Positions 21,913 through 33,871 of a stretch of 64,000 bases of DNA are shown piece after piece; positions within the stretch are counted from its first letter, which is position 1; each line of letters begins with the position of its first letter. The translations under genes were made by a program, and so were the position numbers. Below the pieces are notes generated by a model. The model saw nothing but the letters and a program-made list of their open reading frames with translations. It searched no databases and was not told the DNA's origin. The DNA comes from Isoetes taiwanensis (lineage: Eukaryota > Streptophyta > Lycopodiopsida > Isoetales > Isoetaceae). The stretch spans positions 7,900,445 through 7,964,444 of the forward strand of contig JAJEKV010000008.1 in the NCBI GenBank assembly GCA_021234155.1, given 5' to 3'.

Positions 21913-22724
21913 TGCAGGTGAATAATTATAATCATATGGCGATGGGTCTCCAACGCCTGAAAGCCTGCTGGAAGGACAAGCAAGCTCAGTGGTTCTCACG
22001 CTGGGGTGTACAGGCAAACAGATGTGTACATGTAAGGACAAAGAAAGATCACAAGGCACTTAAATTGTACCTAGATGCTACTTTCCTTCGCAAGCTATGG
22101 GATGCAGATGCTCTGACGCACGTTAAGCTGGCACACTATCAGCAGCAAGTCAATTCCAGGCTCACGAGAGGCCCACACCAGTACTTATACACCCAGTTGC
22201 CCATGAAGAAGCGCAGACTTATAGCTTCCATTCCCACGGGTGCACATCGCCTCCGTATTGAGACAGGACGTTGGGCTCGGGAAGCACGAGAGCAAAGACT
22301 TTGCCAGTGTTGCCACCAGGGCGCTATTGAGGATGAATGTCATGTCCTCCAGATCTGCCCAGCGTTTGCCCATATCAGAGAGCGGTATGTTCGATTACTA
22401 GTGCCTGGCCAACCGTTGCATGAGTTGTTGAATACGGTGTCAGATGATTTATTGGGGTCATACCTCCAGGAGGTTATGGATGCACGGACTCAGTTGTGTC
22501 TTCCGGGACGGCATTGAACTGTCATACACAATTGTACAGCATACATCATGCCAGCAGACTTATTAATGCTAAGGTTTTTCCCTCGAAAACCCTTTGGCGC
22601 GGGGGTCTTTTAATCCTGTCAGTAATGCGTTTGCTGCTCTCTTTTTTGTTTGGGTCCCATAGGCCAGTCGGTCTCCGTGGACGCTAAAATTCTATTCTAT
22701 TCTATTCTATTCTATTCTATTCTA
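21913..22724 (+). mobile_element. 5'-truncated non-LTR retrotransposon with TTCTA-repeat tail
   Basis: The frame 21894-22517 encodes the C-terminus of a LINE ORF2 of a different family from the zf-RVT ones. It includes IPTGAHRLRIETGRW followed by a zinc-binding segment CQCCHQGAIEDECHVLQIC, stopping at 22517. The 3' UTR ends not in poly(A) but in seven copies of ttcta (22690-22724), a microsatellite tail as in RTE- or CR1-like LINEs. A matching 3' UTR with tail is found inverted at the right end of the window (63808-64000). The reverse transcriptase is missing. Confidence 0.82.
22690..22724 (+). repeat. (TTCTA)7 microsatellite, LINE tail
   Basis: Seven perfect copies of ttcta forming the 3' end of the LINE at 21913-22724. 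Confidence 0.9.
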
Positions 22725-23945
22725 CAACGTAAATGTCAATGTTAAATAAGGTTATTCCTTCGTAAGCTTGCTCCAAAATAAATGCAAACAATATATTGCA
22801 CTGCAACCTTATTTTGCTCTTTATGGATGAGATTTCGAGAGCAAATTCATTGGTTTCATGCACTTGAAATTTGAATATAGCAGCAAAGGATGGGTGCATA
22901 TTGACATGCTTACAACATGCCATTTCATTGGGGTAATATCTTTATCCATCTCTTCACCTCCCTAAATGTCATTGCAGTAATTCTCCTTTATCTATTTACA
23001 AGGAAACACATAATAGATCATATGTTCTACAAATTGCGTGTGTATTATATGAGTTGCATTGTTGGTAGATGTTGTATATAGCATTTATCCTTAATGTTTG
23101 AAATTCCATAAGCTTTGTAGATAGCATTATAATGGTTGCTTGGGTTTTTTGTGGATTGGCTCATTGCCACCATCTGAGCATAATCTATCTGAGCTGGATT
23201 GTGGATCAAAGGGTGTATATCAGGGTGGTCGGTAAATGCTATATCATGGCATAGATAATAGCGTTTTATTAGGTTGCTCTACTTCTATGCTGTATTTTGG
23301 TGCATTCAAGAGGTTGTATGGCTACTGGCTCTTATGTACGACGCAAATAGTCCTATTAGACGTGTGCAGGAAGTAAGAAATGTTGTTCATTGTATACTGC
23401 TTTTTGAAATTGCACGTACCTTTAACAAAAGTTTGAAATAGCATTTGTCGCACAATTAGGTTTAATGCATTTTTCCGACAAGAGCAACCAACTTTTTGGA
23501 TGTTAAATGCCTTCTTAGATCCTTTGATAGTTCAATTCCATCTTTAATATGTGCTATCTGGATAGAATCCAATTATTTTGAAAAGTGGCATCATAAAGTT
23601 GTATGACATGGGGTAACATAGTTTAGAGTGAGAAAATCATCTTCAATCTAGGTAGAATCCAGTAATTTTGAAAAATGACATCACAAAAATTGTATGACAT
23701 CAATCCTTAAATGTGATTCTAATGTGGGCAACATCACAAGGTATTTAGATAAACCTAAGCTGTATAGAGTAACTCATAGGGTGCATGTTTTTGCATGTCA
23801 GTAGTATGTTATTTCTTTAGAGACTTGCTTGCTTTTCTTAATTTATATTCTTGCTATAGTAACTGAGATATTGCACCTTAGATATTGCTTCTTTTGTTAA
23901 TTTCTATTCTTGCTAAAGTAAGTGAGGTATTGCACCTTAGACAAT
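22725..23945. other. Intergenic stretch with two local duplications
   Basis: Imperfect direct repeats at 23565-23600 / 23650-23702 (tagaatccaattattttga type) and 23820-23880 / 23880-23941 (gatattgcaccttaga type). No gene seen. Confidence 0.5.
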
Positions 23946-23949
23946 GTGG

Positions 23950-24410
23950 CCCCAACATAGAATATGTAGCACAATAACGGGGGGTTCCAGGAGGATTTGA
24001 TATGGATATAAAAATGACAATTCTTGAAACCATAGACCATATATCCCTAAAACAATTGAATGGGTTGTTATAAAAAAATCATAGATTCAAGATAGAAAAT
24101 AATCACATTGGCTTACTATGTGTATATTAGTTTAGTCTTATTAAGACAGTGAGTTATTTTGGTAGAGGTTCAAGCCTTCGTATTTCATATTCTAAAATCT
24201 AAGGCAAAGCTATATAAACTCTCGACATTCCCTCAAAACCTTAGGCAAACTCATATTTTATATTTCAAAATTATAGGCGTCCCCAATCATAAATGACCAT
24301 AAGCGAACGAAAGGTGCCCAGAAGCCTCAACATACGGGCCATAGGATAGACGGATCAGATGACTGTGATAGTCCAGGGTGCACCTCATTTAGAATATGTG
24401 GCACCTTGTT
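23950..24410 (-). repeat. R1 repeat family, inverted copy
   Basis: Inverted relative of 20370-20815: starts with tagcacaataacggggggtt and ends gtgcacctcatttagaatat. On the plus strand it contains ttactatgtgtatattagt and ggtagaggttcaagcc, the tRNA-like boxes of the family. Confidence 0.7.
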
Positions 24411-24579
24411 TTGAAAGTTTTATTATAATAAAACACTTGTAACAAATATGCAGACATCTTTGAAAAATCATAAATAAGCCATACAATTAGTGTTGGTCTT
24501 AAATGCATTACAAATAATCCATTCGATGCTTCCTGGTAGAAGTGAAGGCAAACCAACTCAACATAGCAAGGTTACTTTT

Positions 24580-26709
24580 TTTTTTTGGAGGTAAGTATGT
24601 ATATTATATTAATAAGAAGTGAAAACAAGCAGATGGACCTTACGTCCTGATATCATCCATGAGCACAAGGGGAACCCGCCTAGTCCCAAGGGAGGGGGTT
24701 AACTGCCAGAGTTTAAGTCAGGCCAATGGCTACCTCCTCCGTGCTCCATGAGCAACGGAAAAACATACTGAAGCCTTGTGTACTACCAATCTTATCAAGC
24801 TCCTTATCATAATTACTACCATATTTTCTGTGGTGCCCCAACCCCATCATTGCAACCTCCATGTTGAAGTATTTGCGTATTCGAGTGGTAGAGGGAGTCT
24901 GCTTTCCAATTGCAACATCACACCTGTGTTTCCAGACTGCCCATAGAGCAATGTTGATGATCGAAGCTCTGGTCCGTGATCCAGCTGAAACCATTAAGAT
25001 ATGTGGCCACTTCCACTCGTCAGGGACTAAGTGGAGTATGGGTGAAGCCCAATGCCAAAAGTCTACTGCCATCGGACAGAAGAACATGTGCTCTACTGAT
25101 TCACATTGCCCACATCCTAGTGGGCAGAGATCTGATTCCACTATTTTCCTTCTTCTAAGCCGAGACATGGTGCTGATTGCATCTTGGAGAGCCAACCACC
25201 GGAATAGCTGTATCTTCTTGGAGCACCAACATTGCCAAGAACCCACCAAGAGTTGCAAGAATACCTCATCCGTGACATCCAGGCTGGCCAAAACCTTGAA
25301 GGGAGAAAGGTTCCTTTTTAGCCTGTAAATCCTGCTTACTGAGTATCCATCTTGCCCTTCAATCCCCCAGACCTCACCTAGGCCTACAATCCCTGACCAG
25401 TCATGCACATTAGCCAAAATGCCTCTAAATATACTCTTGTCCAGCACACTAGCTTGTTTGAGCCGGGCTTGGAGTTCAGACCAGGACAACCATTGACCAT
25501 CCAGCCACACATCAGCTAAGTGGTGGATCCCTTGTTGTCTCCACCTTGAGTATATACGGGGGTGGACCAGAGCCAGGGGTAGCCCGTGCTTTTCCCATAC
25601 TGTTGTGTTCCAGAAGATGCTAAGGCCCCCCACTTCCACCAGGGGCGGCTTTAGGTGGAAAACCTCTATAATTTCTTGCCACGCACTGAATAGACCTCGT
25701 ATAACAGGGGATACACCACGTGGCATAGAGAATGAGTAAAAGAAGGAGCTTACCTCCTCCATAGGAACTGATGGTCTGCATAGGGGTGCGCATTTGCCTA
25801 GCCAGAATCGGACAAAGTGAAGCGCAGGTGATTGCTCCCCCATAAGAGATCTCCAGATTATTTTTGCTGCCAAGACCTGAGCTTGCAATAGTAGGTCCTT
25901 GCAGCCCAATCCCCCATCTCTCCTGTCTCTACATATTCCATATGAACATCCTGATCATCCTCTAGAGCTTCTCGTAGACTGTCTTAGGACCCACGAGGAC
26001 CGAGGAGTAGAAGACATGTGAGGATCCAAGCACCGCATTGGCTACCGTCACTCTGCCCGCTGTAGAGAGGCTTCTCTGTGACCATAGATTTATTTTCCTC
26101 CGAACCTTCTCCAGAATGGGGTTCCACAGCCCACGAGTAGAGGCCTGAAGAGAGAGGGGAATGCCTAGAAGCTTCATTGTATCTTGTTGTCTTAATACTT
26201 GGAGCCCGAGGGCCAAAACATTGTGATGGACTTGTCCCTCATGCGGCCACAAGATAGAACATTTGTTCCTATTGAGCTCAATTCCAGATGCAATAGAGAA
26301 AGTAGAAAGAACTCCTATAAACTTAGCTAGACTCTGGTCATCATACCTGAGGAATAAGAAGGTGTCGTCTGCATATTGCATAATAGTGAGCATCTGGAAG
26401 CCTCAGTCCCTCGATTCTCTGTAGTTGTACCTCAATTTTGACCAGGCGCGTCAGAACATTAGCTACAATGAGGAATAGATAGGGCGCAAGTGGGCATCCC
26501 TGTCTTACTCCCTTCCTTATTTGGAATAGTCCTGTAGGCCTCCCATTGAGGAGCACTGATGCACTAGCAAGATTGTTAAGGCCCATTACCTTCCCAACCA
26601 AATCGGGATGGAATCCCATTCGATGCATAATTCTCTCTAAGCACTGCCAGCGTAAAGAGTCATATGCTCTCTTGAAGTCCAACTTCAAAAGAACAACCGG
26701 TTGACATGA
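24580..26709 (-). mobile_element. 5'-truncated LINE ORF2 (reverse transcriptase and zf-RVT) with 15-bp target duplication
   Basis: On the minus strand the insert opens inside the reverse transcriptase (VVLLKLDFKRAYDSLRW), passes RKGVRQGCPLAPYLF and the catalytic QYADDTFLFL, and ends with a zf-RVT domain (CPLGCGQCESVEHMFFC, then AVDFWHWASP) stopping at 24713. Frameshifts lie near 26390 and 25910-25960, where stop codons also occur. A poly(T) run on the plus strand at 24576-24586 is its poly(A) tail. The bases agcaaggttactttt occur at 24565-24579 and 26710-26724 as target duplication, so the 5' truncation point is at 26709. The YADD catalytic box is intact, but the frame is broken and the endonuclease missing. 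Confidence 0.88.
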
Positions 26710-26896
26710 AGCAAGGTTACTTTTACACCCTTCTATCCATATATAACTCATCATACTTAAGATTGTCTCCACACAACTCCACACTTCATAATCAAAGATA
26801 TATCAATAGAAAAACTTTAACAAGTCCACTCACACTCATGCCCATAATTTCATGCTTACCTCCTTAATGATGATGGGCCTGGTCTATTAAATAACA

Positions 26897-26966
<70 letters not shown>
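26897..26966 (+). repeat. Poly(T) followed by (GT)n microsatellite
   Basis: A run of about 18 T at 26897-26914 leads into roughly 26 GT units up to 26966. Confidence 0.9.
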
Positions 26967-26969
<3 letters not shown>

Positions 26970-26970
<1 letters not shown>

Positions 26971-27940
26971 TCTTGGGTGTGTGTGCGTGTGTGAATCAAA
27001 ACCTTGGCGGGGGGTCCAAATACCATTGGCTATGATATTAGGGGCGGGTTCATGTTTTTGCTAGGTCTGAAAACATGACTTTGCTATAGACAAGGGGGTA
27101 TAGGGATATGCTATGCACAACAACGACAACAACAACATAGTGTACCTTGATTTCCTAAGTGCAAAGAGGGTAACCTTTTAAGTGCAAAGAGGGTACTTTA
27201 CTTCAACATGGAGGAATATTATCCTTATTATGTTATCAGAGATTAAAGAATGGAGCAAAAGGAAAGAGCATTAGAGTATGTTATGTTTTTAAAAATTATT
27301 CCAAAATTTCGCATAATTGTTAGAGATTCTTATTGATCAAGGAAGGAGTAATGAGCTAAAACCAATCCCTTAGGGCGTCTCATCATTCTCTTTATCATCA
27401 TTCACAAGTTCTTAACTTATGTCCAGCAACGTTGGGCACCATTATTAGTTCTATAATAGAAGATGCAGAGCATATTGTGAAAAAATCCCATGAGCGTAAC
27501 CGGACTTCAAAATTCAAAGGTGCCAACTGCAGCTTTCAGAAATCCTCGACCATTTCTGAAAACTCGAAGTTAACTTTTTCAATAACTTTAGGAATAATTT
27601 GAAGTCAGGAGGTCGCATGGGAACATCGCCTTAGAAATGCAACAGGAGGGAAAAGGGAAAGCAGTGTGGAGAAGAAAGAAGTAAGAATCCAACTTAAAAT
27701 GCTACACACGTCATAGCTCCGGTTCAGGAAGTTCGGCTGAGGTGGGCAGATTTCGGCTGACGTCAGTGCCCACATGGACAACTTAAAATTGCACGGAATG
27801 TGCACCTCGAGTTAGGCAAGCAACCATAGTCTAAAACAATGGAAGGTCTCACATATTCACAAGGCAAACTAGGCGATTAAGGAACCCGTGATCACCAAGT
27901 TCAAGGAGGGTTTCTCTTAGACAGAGAGAGGAAAGGGAGC
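26970..27940. other. 5' flank of SEC13
   Basis: No other gene is seen. The last 150 bases before the ATG should hold the promoter and 5' UTR of SEC13; a purine-rich leader (agacagagagaggaaaggga) lies immediately upstream of the start. No confident TATA box was assigned. Confidence 0.45.
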
Positions 27941-27941
27941 T

Positions 27942-28892
27942 ATGGCGGTGGGAGGAGGTGCAACAGCGACACAGAGTGGCAGCCATGGCATTGAAACCGG
28001 CCACCAGGATATGGTCCACGATACCGCCTTTGATTACTACGGTAAGCGCATCGCAACCTGTTCGTCAGATCGTAGCATTCGCATATTTGCAGTAACTTCC
28101 CCAGATTCAACCTCTACCGCTACCTCTCCTCTTGCAACCCTTCATGGACATGATGGCCCTGTATGGCAGATCGCTTGGGCTCATCCGAAGTTCGGATCTA
28201 TTCTCGCTTCTTGTTCCTATGATCGCAAAGTAATTATTTGGAAAGAGGGAGCTGAAAATGAATGGTCTCAGGCTCAGGTCTTTCAGGAGCATGAGTCTTC
28301 TGTTAATAGCATTTGCTGGGCTCCTCATGAATTGGGTCTTTCTTTGGCCTGTGGATCTTCAGATGGGACTATTTCTGTTTTGACGGAGAAGGATGGGAAT
28401 TGGGATAGGGCAAAGATTGAGCAGGCTCATGCAGTGGGAGTTTTAGCAGTATCATGGGCACCTGCATCTGGACCTGGATCTCTGGTTGGAGGAGGAGAAG
28501 GGCTAGGAGTGGTGCAGAAGCTTGCTTCTTGTGGATGTGATAATACAGTTAAGGTCTGGAAGTACCATGAAGGTGGATGGAAGATGGATTGCTTTCCTCC
28601 TTTGAGCAAACATAATGATTGGGTCCGAGACGTTGCTTGGGCCCCAAACTTGGGGCTCCCAAAGAACACAATTGCAAGTGCATCTCAGGATGGAACAGTT
28701 GTTATCTGGACTCAAGGCAAGGATGGTGATCAGTGGGAAGGGAGATTGCTGCATGATTTCAAAACTCCGGTATGGAGAGTGAGCTGGTCCCTGACTGGAA
28801 ATATTCTTGCAGTTGCTGATTCTGGAAACAATGTTACACTATGGAAGGAGGCAGTGGATGGTGAGTGGGTGCAAGTCACCACAGTTCAGTAA
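27942..28892 (+). CDS. SEC13: SEC13 WD40 protein (COPII coat / nuclear pore)
   Basis: A 316-residue open frame without intron encodes a complete SEC13. This beta-propeller pairs with SEC31 in the outer COPII cage that buds vesicles from the endoplasmic reticulum. It also sits in the Y complex of the nuclear pore. The start of the fold is TGHQDMVHDTAFDYYGKRI, followed by CSSDRSIRIF (residues about 42-51). The next blades carry HGHDGPVWQIAWAHPKFG with CSYDRKVIIWK, and HESSVNSICWAPHELG. The fourth has a glycine-rich insertion before CGCDNTVKVWK. The fifth has HNDWVRDVAWAPNLGL with SQDGTVVIW, and the last TPVWRVSWS ending NNVTLWKE. Six blades match SEC13, which borrows a seventh from its partner. 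Length and single-exon structure agree with other plant SEC13 genes. The short alanine-glycine N-terminus is variable in the family. No signs of decay: an active host gene among repeats. Confidence 0.96.
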   Translation: MAVGGGATATQSGSHGIETGHQDMVHDTAFDYYGKRIATCSSDRSIRIFAVTSPDSTSTATSPLATLHGHDGPVWQIAWAHPKFGSILASCSYDRKVIIWKEGAENEWSQAQVFQEHESSVNSICWAPHELGLSLACGSSDGTISVLTEKDGNWDRAKIEQAHAVGVLAVSWAPASGPGSLVGGGEGLGVVQKLASCGCDNTVKVWKYHEGGWKMDCFPPLSKHNDWVRDVAWAPNLGLPKNTIASASQDGTVVIWTQGKDGDQWEGRLLHDFKTPVWRVSWSLTGNILAVADSGNNVTLWKEAVDGEWVQVTTVQ

Positions 28893-28899
28893 GACTTTC

Positions 28900-30130
28900 A
28901 CTTGGATTTTTTTTAATTTTTCTCTTAACAGCTTGTAGCTTTTTTGAGAATTGCTTCTATCTCAGCGCTTGTTTTTTCGCGTTATTCAGATAAATAGAAC
29001 AGCAATTTGTGTCAATGTATTTGGGCTTATTTTTAACTGCAAGAATGGGGAATGAATAAGTAACACTTCATTTAGGAGACCTGTGCTCATCTGAACTAGT
29101 ATCGTTATTTATTTTTTTCAATAGTAATTGGGTATTGTCAATGACTACTATTTGGAATGATGTGTTCTGTTGGTTATGAGGAAAAATTATAGTGTGATAA
29201 CTAGAACCAGTACTAGGTGGACATACCATATAGTGTACCATTTGAGAGCTGGAACCTTGACTATTCAATGGTCTTGTTTTTTTGGGCCAGTCAGAACCTG
29301 TTCATGTAGAAAGAAGACAAAGTGGATAGATGCAAATCTCTATTTAATCCATGATTTTGACTAATTTAATTCCTCATGAGGCTTTACAGCAGCCCTGCAG
29401 AATCTGTTGTTATGAGTATTATTATGCTAACTACAATATGATACGAATTCTTGAAGAAAGGAGGCATTAGTGGGAGAAGATATTTTAGAATGCGATGACC
29501 TCCGATCTGCCTCATCCAAAAGATTGGGGTGTTTAACAAAAGTTTGTGTCCTCCCATGCTTCTAGGCTAAAGGCTTTCTTTATCAGTTCTGCCAAAATTA
29601 ACGGAATCAATTGCTAACCGTTGGAATTGTTAAAGAATAGAGGCATTATTGTTCTGATAACCTGCGATGTTTCACAGTATCCTTTTTCAATCGAAAGGAG
29701 AAGGGAAGATTACCAAAATGTCCATATACTTTGCCAAATTTATCAAAATGCCTCTAAACATAGGGTGTTGATCAAACTAGAAAGTGTCCTTTACAAAATT
29801 TATATAGGGGAGCGAGATTTGTCCAACGACACTAGAATCATTTAAAATGGAGTTGGAATCTTCAAGTTATCATTTAAAATGGAGTTGGAATCTTCAAGTT
29901 ATGGTGTTAAAGTGTTCCAAATTAAAAAGGGTACATTTGTTACATAAGGTTCTTAAAGGTTTTTAAGGGTTTTGTATAGGAATTTTGGTACTCTGTAGGT
30001 GTTGGATTCTTGCTTTACTATTGTTTTCTTGCATGCAAACTTGAGAATTCGTTTGTGCTTCCGTCTCTTGTTTCTTTGCTCTATCAGTTGCGCCTGAGGT
30101 AGACCTTTCTTTTGTTTATGTTCTTTTAGC
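28900..30130. other. 3' flank of SEC13 and intergenic sequence
   Basis: The first 150 bases hold the SEC13 3' UTR. A tandem near-repeat (catttaaaatggagttggaa, at 29839 and 29870) is present. No further gene recognised. Confidence 0.5.
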
Positions 30131-30139
30131 TGTAGCACT

Positions 30140-30440
30140 ATGTTTATAAAAAAGGCTGCTAGTAAAGGTAAGGCAATAGCCGAGGCTGTGCCTCCATCTT
30201 TGAGCTCGTTGTAGATCGGAGATTCTTCTGCAGGGCCTCAGATTGGAAGTTCTTAAGATTGGGGAGCCATCGATGAGTGTGACATTGGGGCTCTCTGGTC
30301 AGGATATTCCTAGAAGTTTTTATGATATGGTTGGGTTATGTAATAGGATGGCGGATTATTGTGCCGAGATTCCCCTGCTTCCTGGCCGTCCTTGTTTTGC
30401 AAGTTTCGAGTTGTTACTTAGATTGCCACTGTGTGGATAA
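30140..30440 (+). pseudogene. Rep-like element copy B, N-terminal part
   Basis: Starts MFIKKAASKGKA, like the start of copy A. After stops and a frameshift it reads SVTLGLSGQDIPRSFYDM, nearly identical to the motif I region of copy A. Homology stops near 30345, before the HUH motif; what follows is unrelated, and the next homologous block begins only at about 31690. The HUH and tyrosine motifs are therefore absent from this copy. Pseudogenised fragment. Confidence 0.7.
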
Positions 30441-30444
30441 GGAT

Positions 30445-31615
30445 TCTTGCACGCGTCCTTTATGTTTTTTAGGGTTAGAATCGAGGGGCATCCATACTAG
30501 TTATCCAAGGTTTCATAGTCCCTTTGTTGCTAGTGTAAGAAGACTACACCTAATCAAATTTCCATCTGTTTCTAAGTGGAGTGGAAAAGCAGATGCTTTA
30601 CCCTCATCCTCTTTCTGCACTTAGTTCTGGCTGAACATGTGCTTTACAACTTTGCAAACGTCGGCTTATCTCTCTGCAAAGGCAGATGTGGGCGGTAGCA
30701 AGTTTTGTGGTCAAATGCTGTCGCAAAGCCAGTTCTGGCAGAGCCTAGTGTTGATTTTTCCATTACAATACTGTTGAATGTGACCGAAAATAGGAAATAT
30801 AAATGAAATAGGTGCTTGGAGCTGCAGAGTTATGCATTGTCCTTTCTTTTATAGGTGGGGGGGGCTGGATATGCCAAGAATCTTGTTGTTCTAGATAAAT
30901 AAAATTTGATGAACAGGGTGTTGATTTTTCAAATTGTTCTAATAGCTTATTGCTCACGTCTCAATCACAGCTTTTTTAACTTAGAACAAGATAAATTCTA
31001 TTCAAAAATTCTTACTTTATGACCAAGCTACCCCAAAGTGCAAATTCAAACTTCAACAATTCTATTAAGCCCTTTGATACAAGTTCAAATTGATCTCTCA
31101 AATGAATATTGTCAATAACTTATAAAATAACCATTAAACAGAACACTGTAGCTCAGGGATTGACTTTTTTCCTGTAGTAGAGTTGACTAATCTCGAACAA
31201 TCATTTGCAAAACGCTCCGGCATACATCAAGCTCTGTGTACTTTGTTTTTCATCTCCATACTTCTATATACAGCCGATCCGGCGGTTATGGAGACGGATA
31301 AACTTGCCTCCCAAGAAATCTGAGCCTGGAGATTTATCCCACAGGCCGACTGGTGTTAGGTAGCCCTCGAACGGAATTATCCCACAGGCCTATTTCAAAT
31401 TTGCAGCTCCACGAACCATTGGTTCAACAATTCATTTGAATATTCAATAACATGCAAATAACTATTGCCATGTTATAACCTCCAACCTTAATAATTTAAC
31501 AACAACTTCTTCATGTCATAGGCTCAGCCTAGTTTGCCACAAACCAAATTGATCAAGGGGAGCCAAGATATGGTCCCTAATCCCCTTATGCCTTAATTTT
31601 CTTGTAAATCCTGTT
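30445..31615. other. Insertion or replaced segment within Rep-like copy B
   Basis: About 1.2 kb separating the N- and C-terminal parts of copy B. It holds no recognisable gene. A doubled block atcccacaggcc (31336 and 31378) and a G run at 30855 are the only notable marks. It could be an inserted element or the product of a deletion plus filler. Confidence 0.45.
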
Positions 31616-31689
31616 GATCTATGAATGAGTTATCTGTACATGTGTTCCACAGTTGTACAACAAGCCAATATCACATGATCTTCAGATTC

Positions 31690-32463
31690 CATCACAGGGC
31701 TGCCCATTTTGTGAACTATCATGATAATCGAAGGATGACTGCGAGTTTGACATATACCTTGATCTGGATAATTCATCTTGTCTTGTTTGTGGATAATCCC
31801 TTCTAACATTGCTCATATTAATGAGCATAGAGTTAGAGCCACTTGGAAAGTCCTGTTGAATCCTAGTCATTGTATGCCTTCTGATATGAGAACCATAATA
31901 TTTGGGTTGCCGGCAGGCTTTGTGCCCATTGAGAGAAATGGTCCTAGCCATAGACGTTAATGGGATGATAGTATTCTTAGTGATGAGGAAGATGTGAACT
32001 TTTGAGATATAAGTGATCCTAGTTTAAGCCTTGATGTGGTTATCCTGGAGCCTAGTGTGGATTATATCCCCATCCACATGGGTGATCATGCGATGGCTGT
32101 TGGTTGAGAAAGTTTCTTGTGTTTATTTTACAGTTGCAGTTTCTTGGTTTTTATTTATTGCACATTTTATCTTCTTGTTTGTGGTAATATATTGTTGCAG
32201 GCTTGTGATGGAGATCCGCAAGGTGGTATGAATCATCCAAATCTATCTTTAACCTCTTCGCTCATGACATCAGGGATTGATGCTTCTCATCTAGATCCTA
32301 TTGTGTATTCAACTGAGCCAGAAGAGGCATTCTCTACCCAGGAGTTGGTTGCCAATGTGGTACATATAGGTACTGAGGCCCATCGGATAGCCGCATTGCT
32401 TCGTATCCCGAGACAACAACTTAGTGTGTTCTTTGTTTCTATTGATAATGCCATATCTAGTTA
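31690..32463 (+). pseudogene. Rep-like element copy B, C-terminal part
   Basis: Homologous to the C-terminal half of copy C. It reads HRAAHFVNYHDNRRM (copy C: NKAAHFVFYHGGRRL), then WIIPSNIAHINEHRVRATW and CMPSDMRTIIFGLPAGFVP. After a short AT-rich, intron-like gap ending ttgttgcag (32200), it reads EEAFSTQELVANVVHIGTEA. Several frameshifts and stops. The function of this domain is unknown; it is conserved in the family and follows the HUH domain. Confidence 0.65.
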
Positions 32464-32599
32464 GGTGTGCCGGTTTTGAAGTTATATATTTTGCGGTCTC
32501 GCACAAGTCTTGCAAAAACTTTGCTAGTTTAGGAGATTCACCAGATGGATGCATTACATGGCATGCGCAATCTATGCCAGCCATGAACTAGTGTTTGAA

Positions 32600-33470
32600 A
32601 TACGTTTTGTGTTTTGTGCTTTTATGTTTTCAAGTAAATTTATGAGTTTTGATGTGGACATGTGGTTTAGTGCTTGCAAGTGTACATAGACATTGGCGAG
32701 CTCAACTTGGTGCATTGCAACACATGTGGTTGCTAGTTGGCTGAGTTGAAGTTTCTTCAATGCAATGTATAGTGGTTTTTGGGTAATGTATACATTTATG
32801 GATCTTTGTTGGTTGAAATTGAGGCCATTTTATTTGATTAAAAGTTTGAATTGATGTAGGAGTGTGATGTGTGTACTAACTTTGTAGAATTTTCAGTGGG
32901 CTGCGTCCCTGGGTATAGCAGTTATTCCATGTTTGGAATAGCTGCTATGACCGAATGAGCATGAACATCTTGCTAGGGTTCAACTCCCCAGGCTCACTAA
33001 TTTGTATATATTTTGTCCTTTGCAGATTGTTTTTGAAACTTTAGAATGTCTATGGATGTTGGTAATCACTCTGATGTTACTAAGTGCAAATGCTTTGAGC
33101 GATGCCAGAGTGATTAACGCCATGCATAGACTTTTCAAAATTCGAGATTCATATGTTGAAGAGGATCATATGCAGTCATCCTTTTGCTGGGATAGCTGCT
33201 ATGTCTATTGAGCATGGGCATCTTGCCGGGATTCGACTCCCCAGGCTTTACTCAATCGATTTTGCTTTTATTGTTGTATGAGAAATTTTAATCTATTATA
33301 TATATGGGAGGTTGAGTCTTGATTTAATCAAGATAGAACAATTAGATTTATGGGGTGGGTCAAGGGGAGAGTGTTTGGCTCCATCTTGAATTGCAATGAA
33401 GGGTGTTGAAGCTATTTGATGGAATATTGTTGATAATGTGGTCCCGATCAAGAATGCTATTTTTGTTACA
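32600..33470. other. 3' region of Rep-like copy B with hairpin modules
   Basis: No gene. Two copies of a structured module, gagcatgaacatcttgctag...ggctc at 32957-32995 and gagcatgggcatcttgccgg...ggct at 33210-33247, are each preceded by a gctgctatg block. See the matching modules after copy C. Confidence 0.55.
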
Positions 33471-33871
33471 TATGATTTCCTAAGGTAAGGGGAGGTATTC
33501 GTATGCAAAAACGTAATTTTTGTGATGCTCGCATCTGGGATGCGTTTTGGAAACCTAGCTGGCAGTAGAGTCCTGAGATCCGGATGGGGTCGGGTTTGGA
33601 GGCGGCTGCAGGTGTCGCCAACAGAGGAGAATGCTATTTCGGGGGAGATTTTGTGTTGTATCAGGTGTCTATCCGGTTGATCCGGTTGCATGAGGTGTCG
33701 CCAGCACAGGCTTGGCCGTTTTCGGGGAGGACGTCCTCTGACTGGTGTTCTCAGATATAAGGTTTGGTTGAGCGGCCAGGGTGGAGCGATCTGCACAGAC
33801 CAGAGGTTAGCATCTTGGCCAAATCCTTTGTTTTCATCCTTTGTTTGGTCTGTTTTCATCCTTTGTTCATC

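Noticed and set aside
28107-28754. Minus-strand open frames inside SEC13
   Set aside because: They are antisense to an intact, recognised WD40 gene and show no domain of their own.
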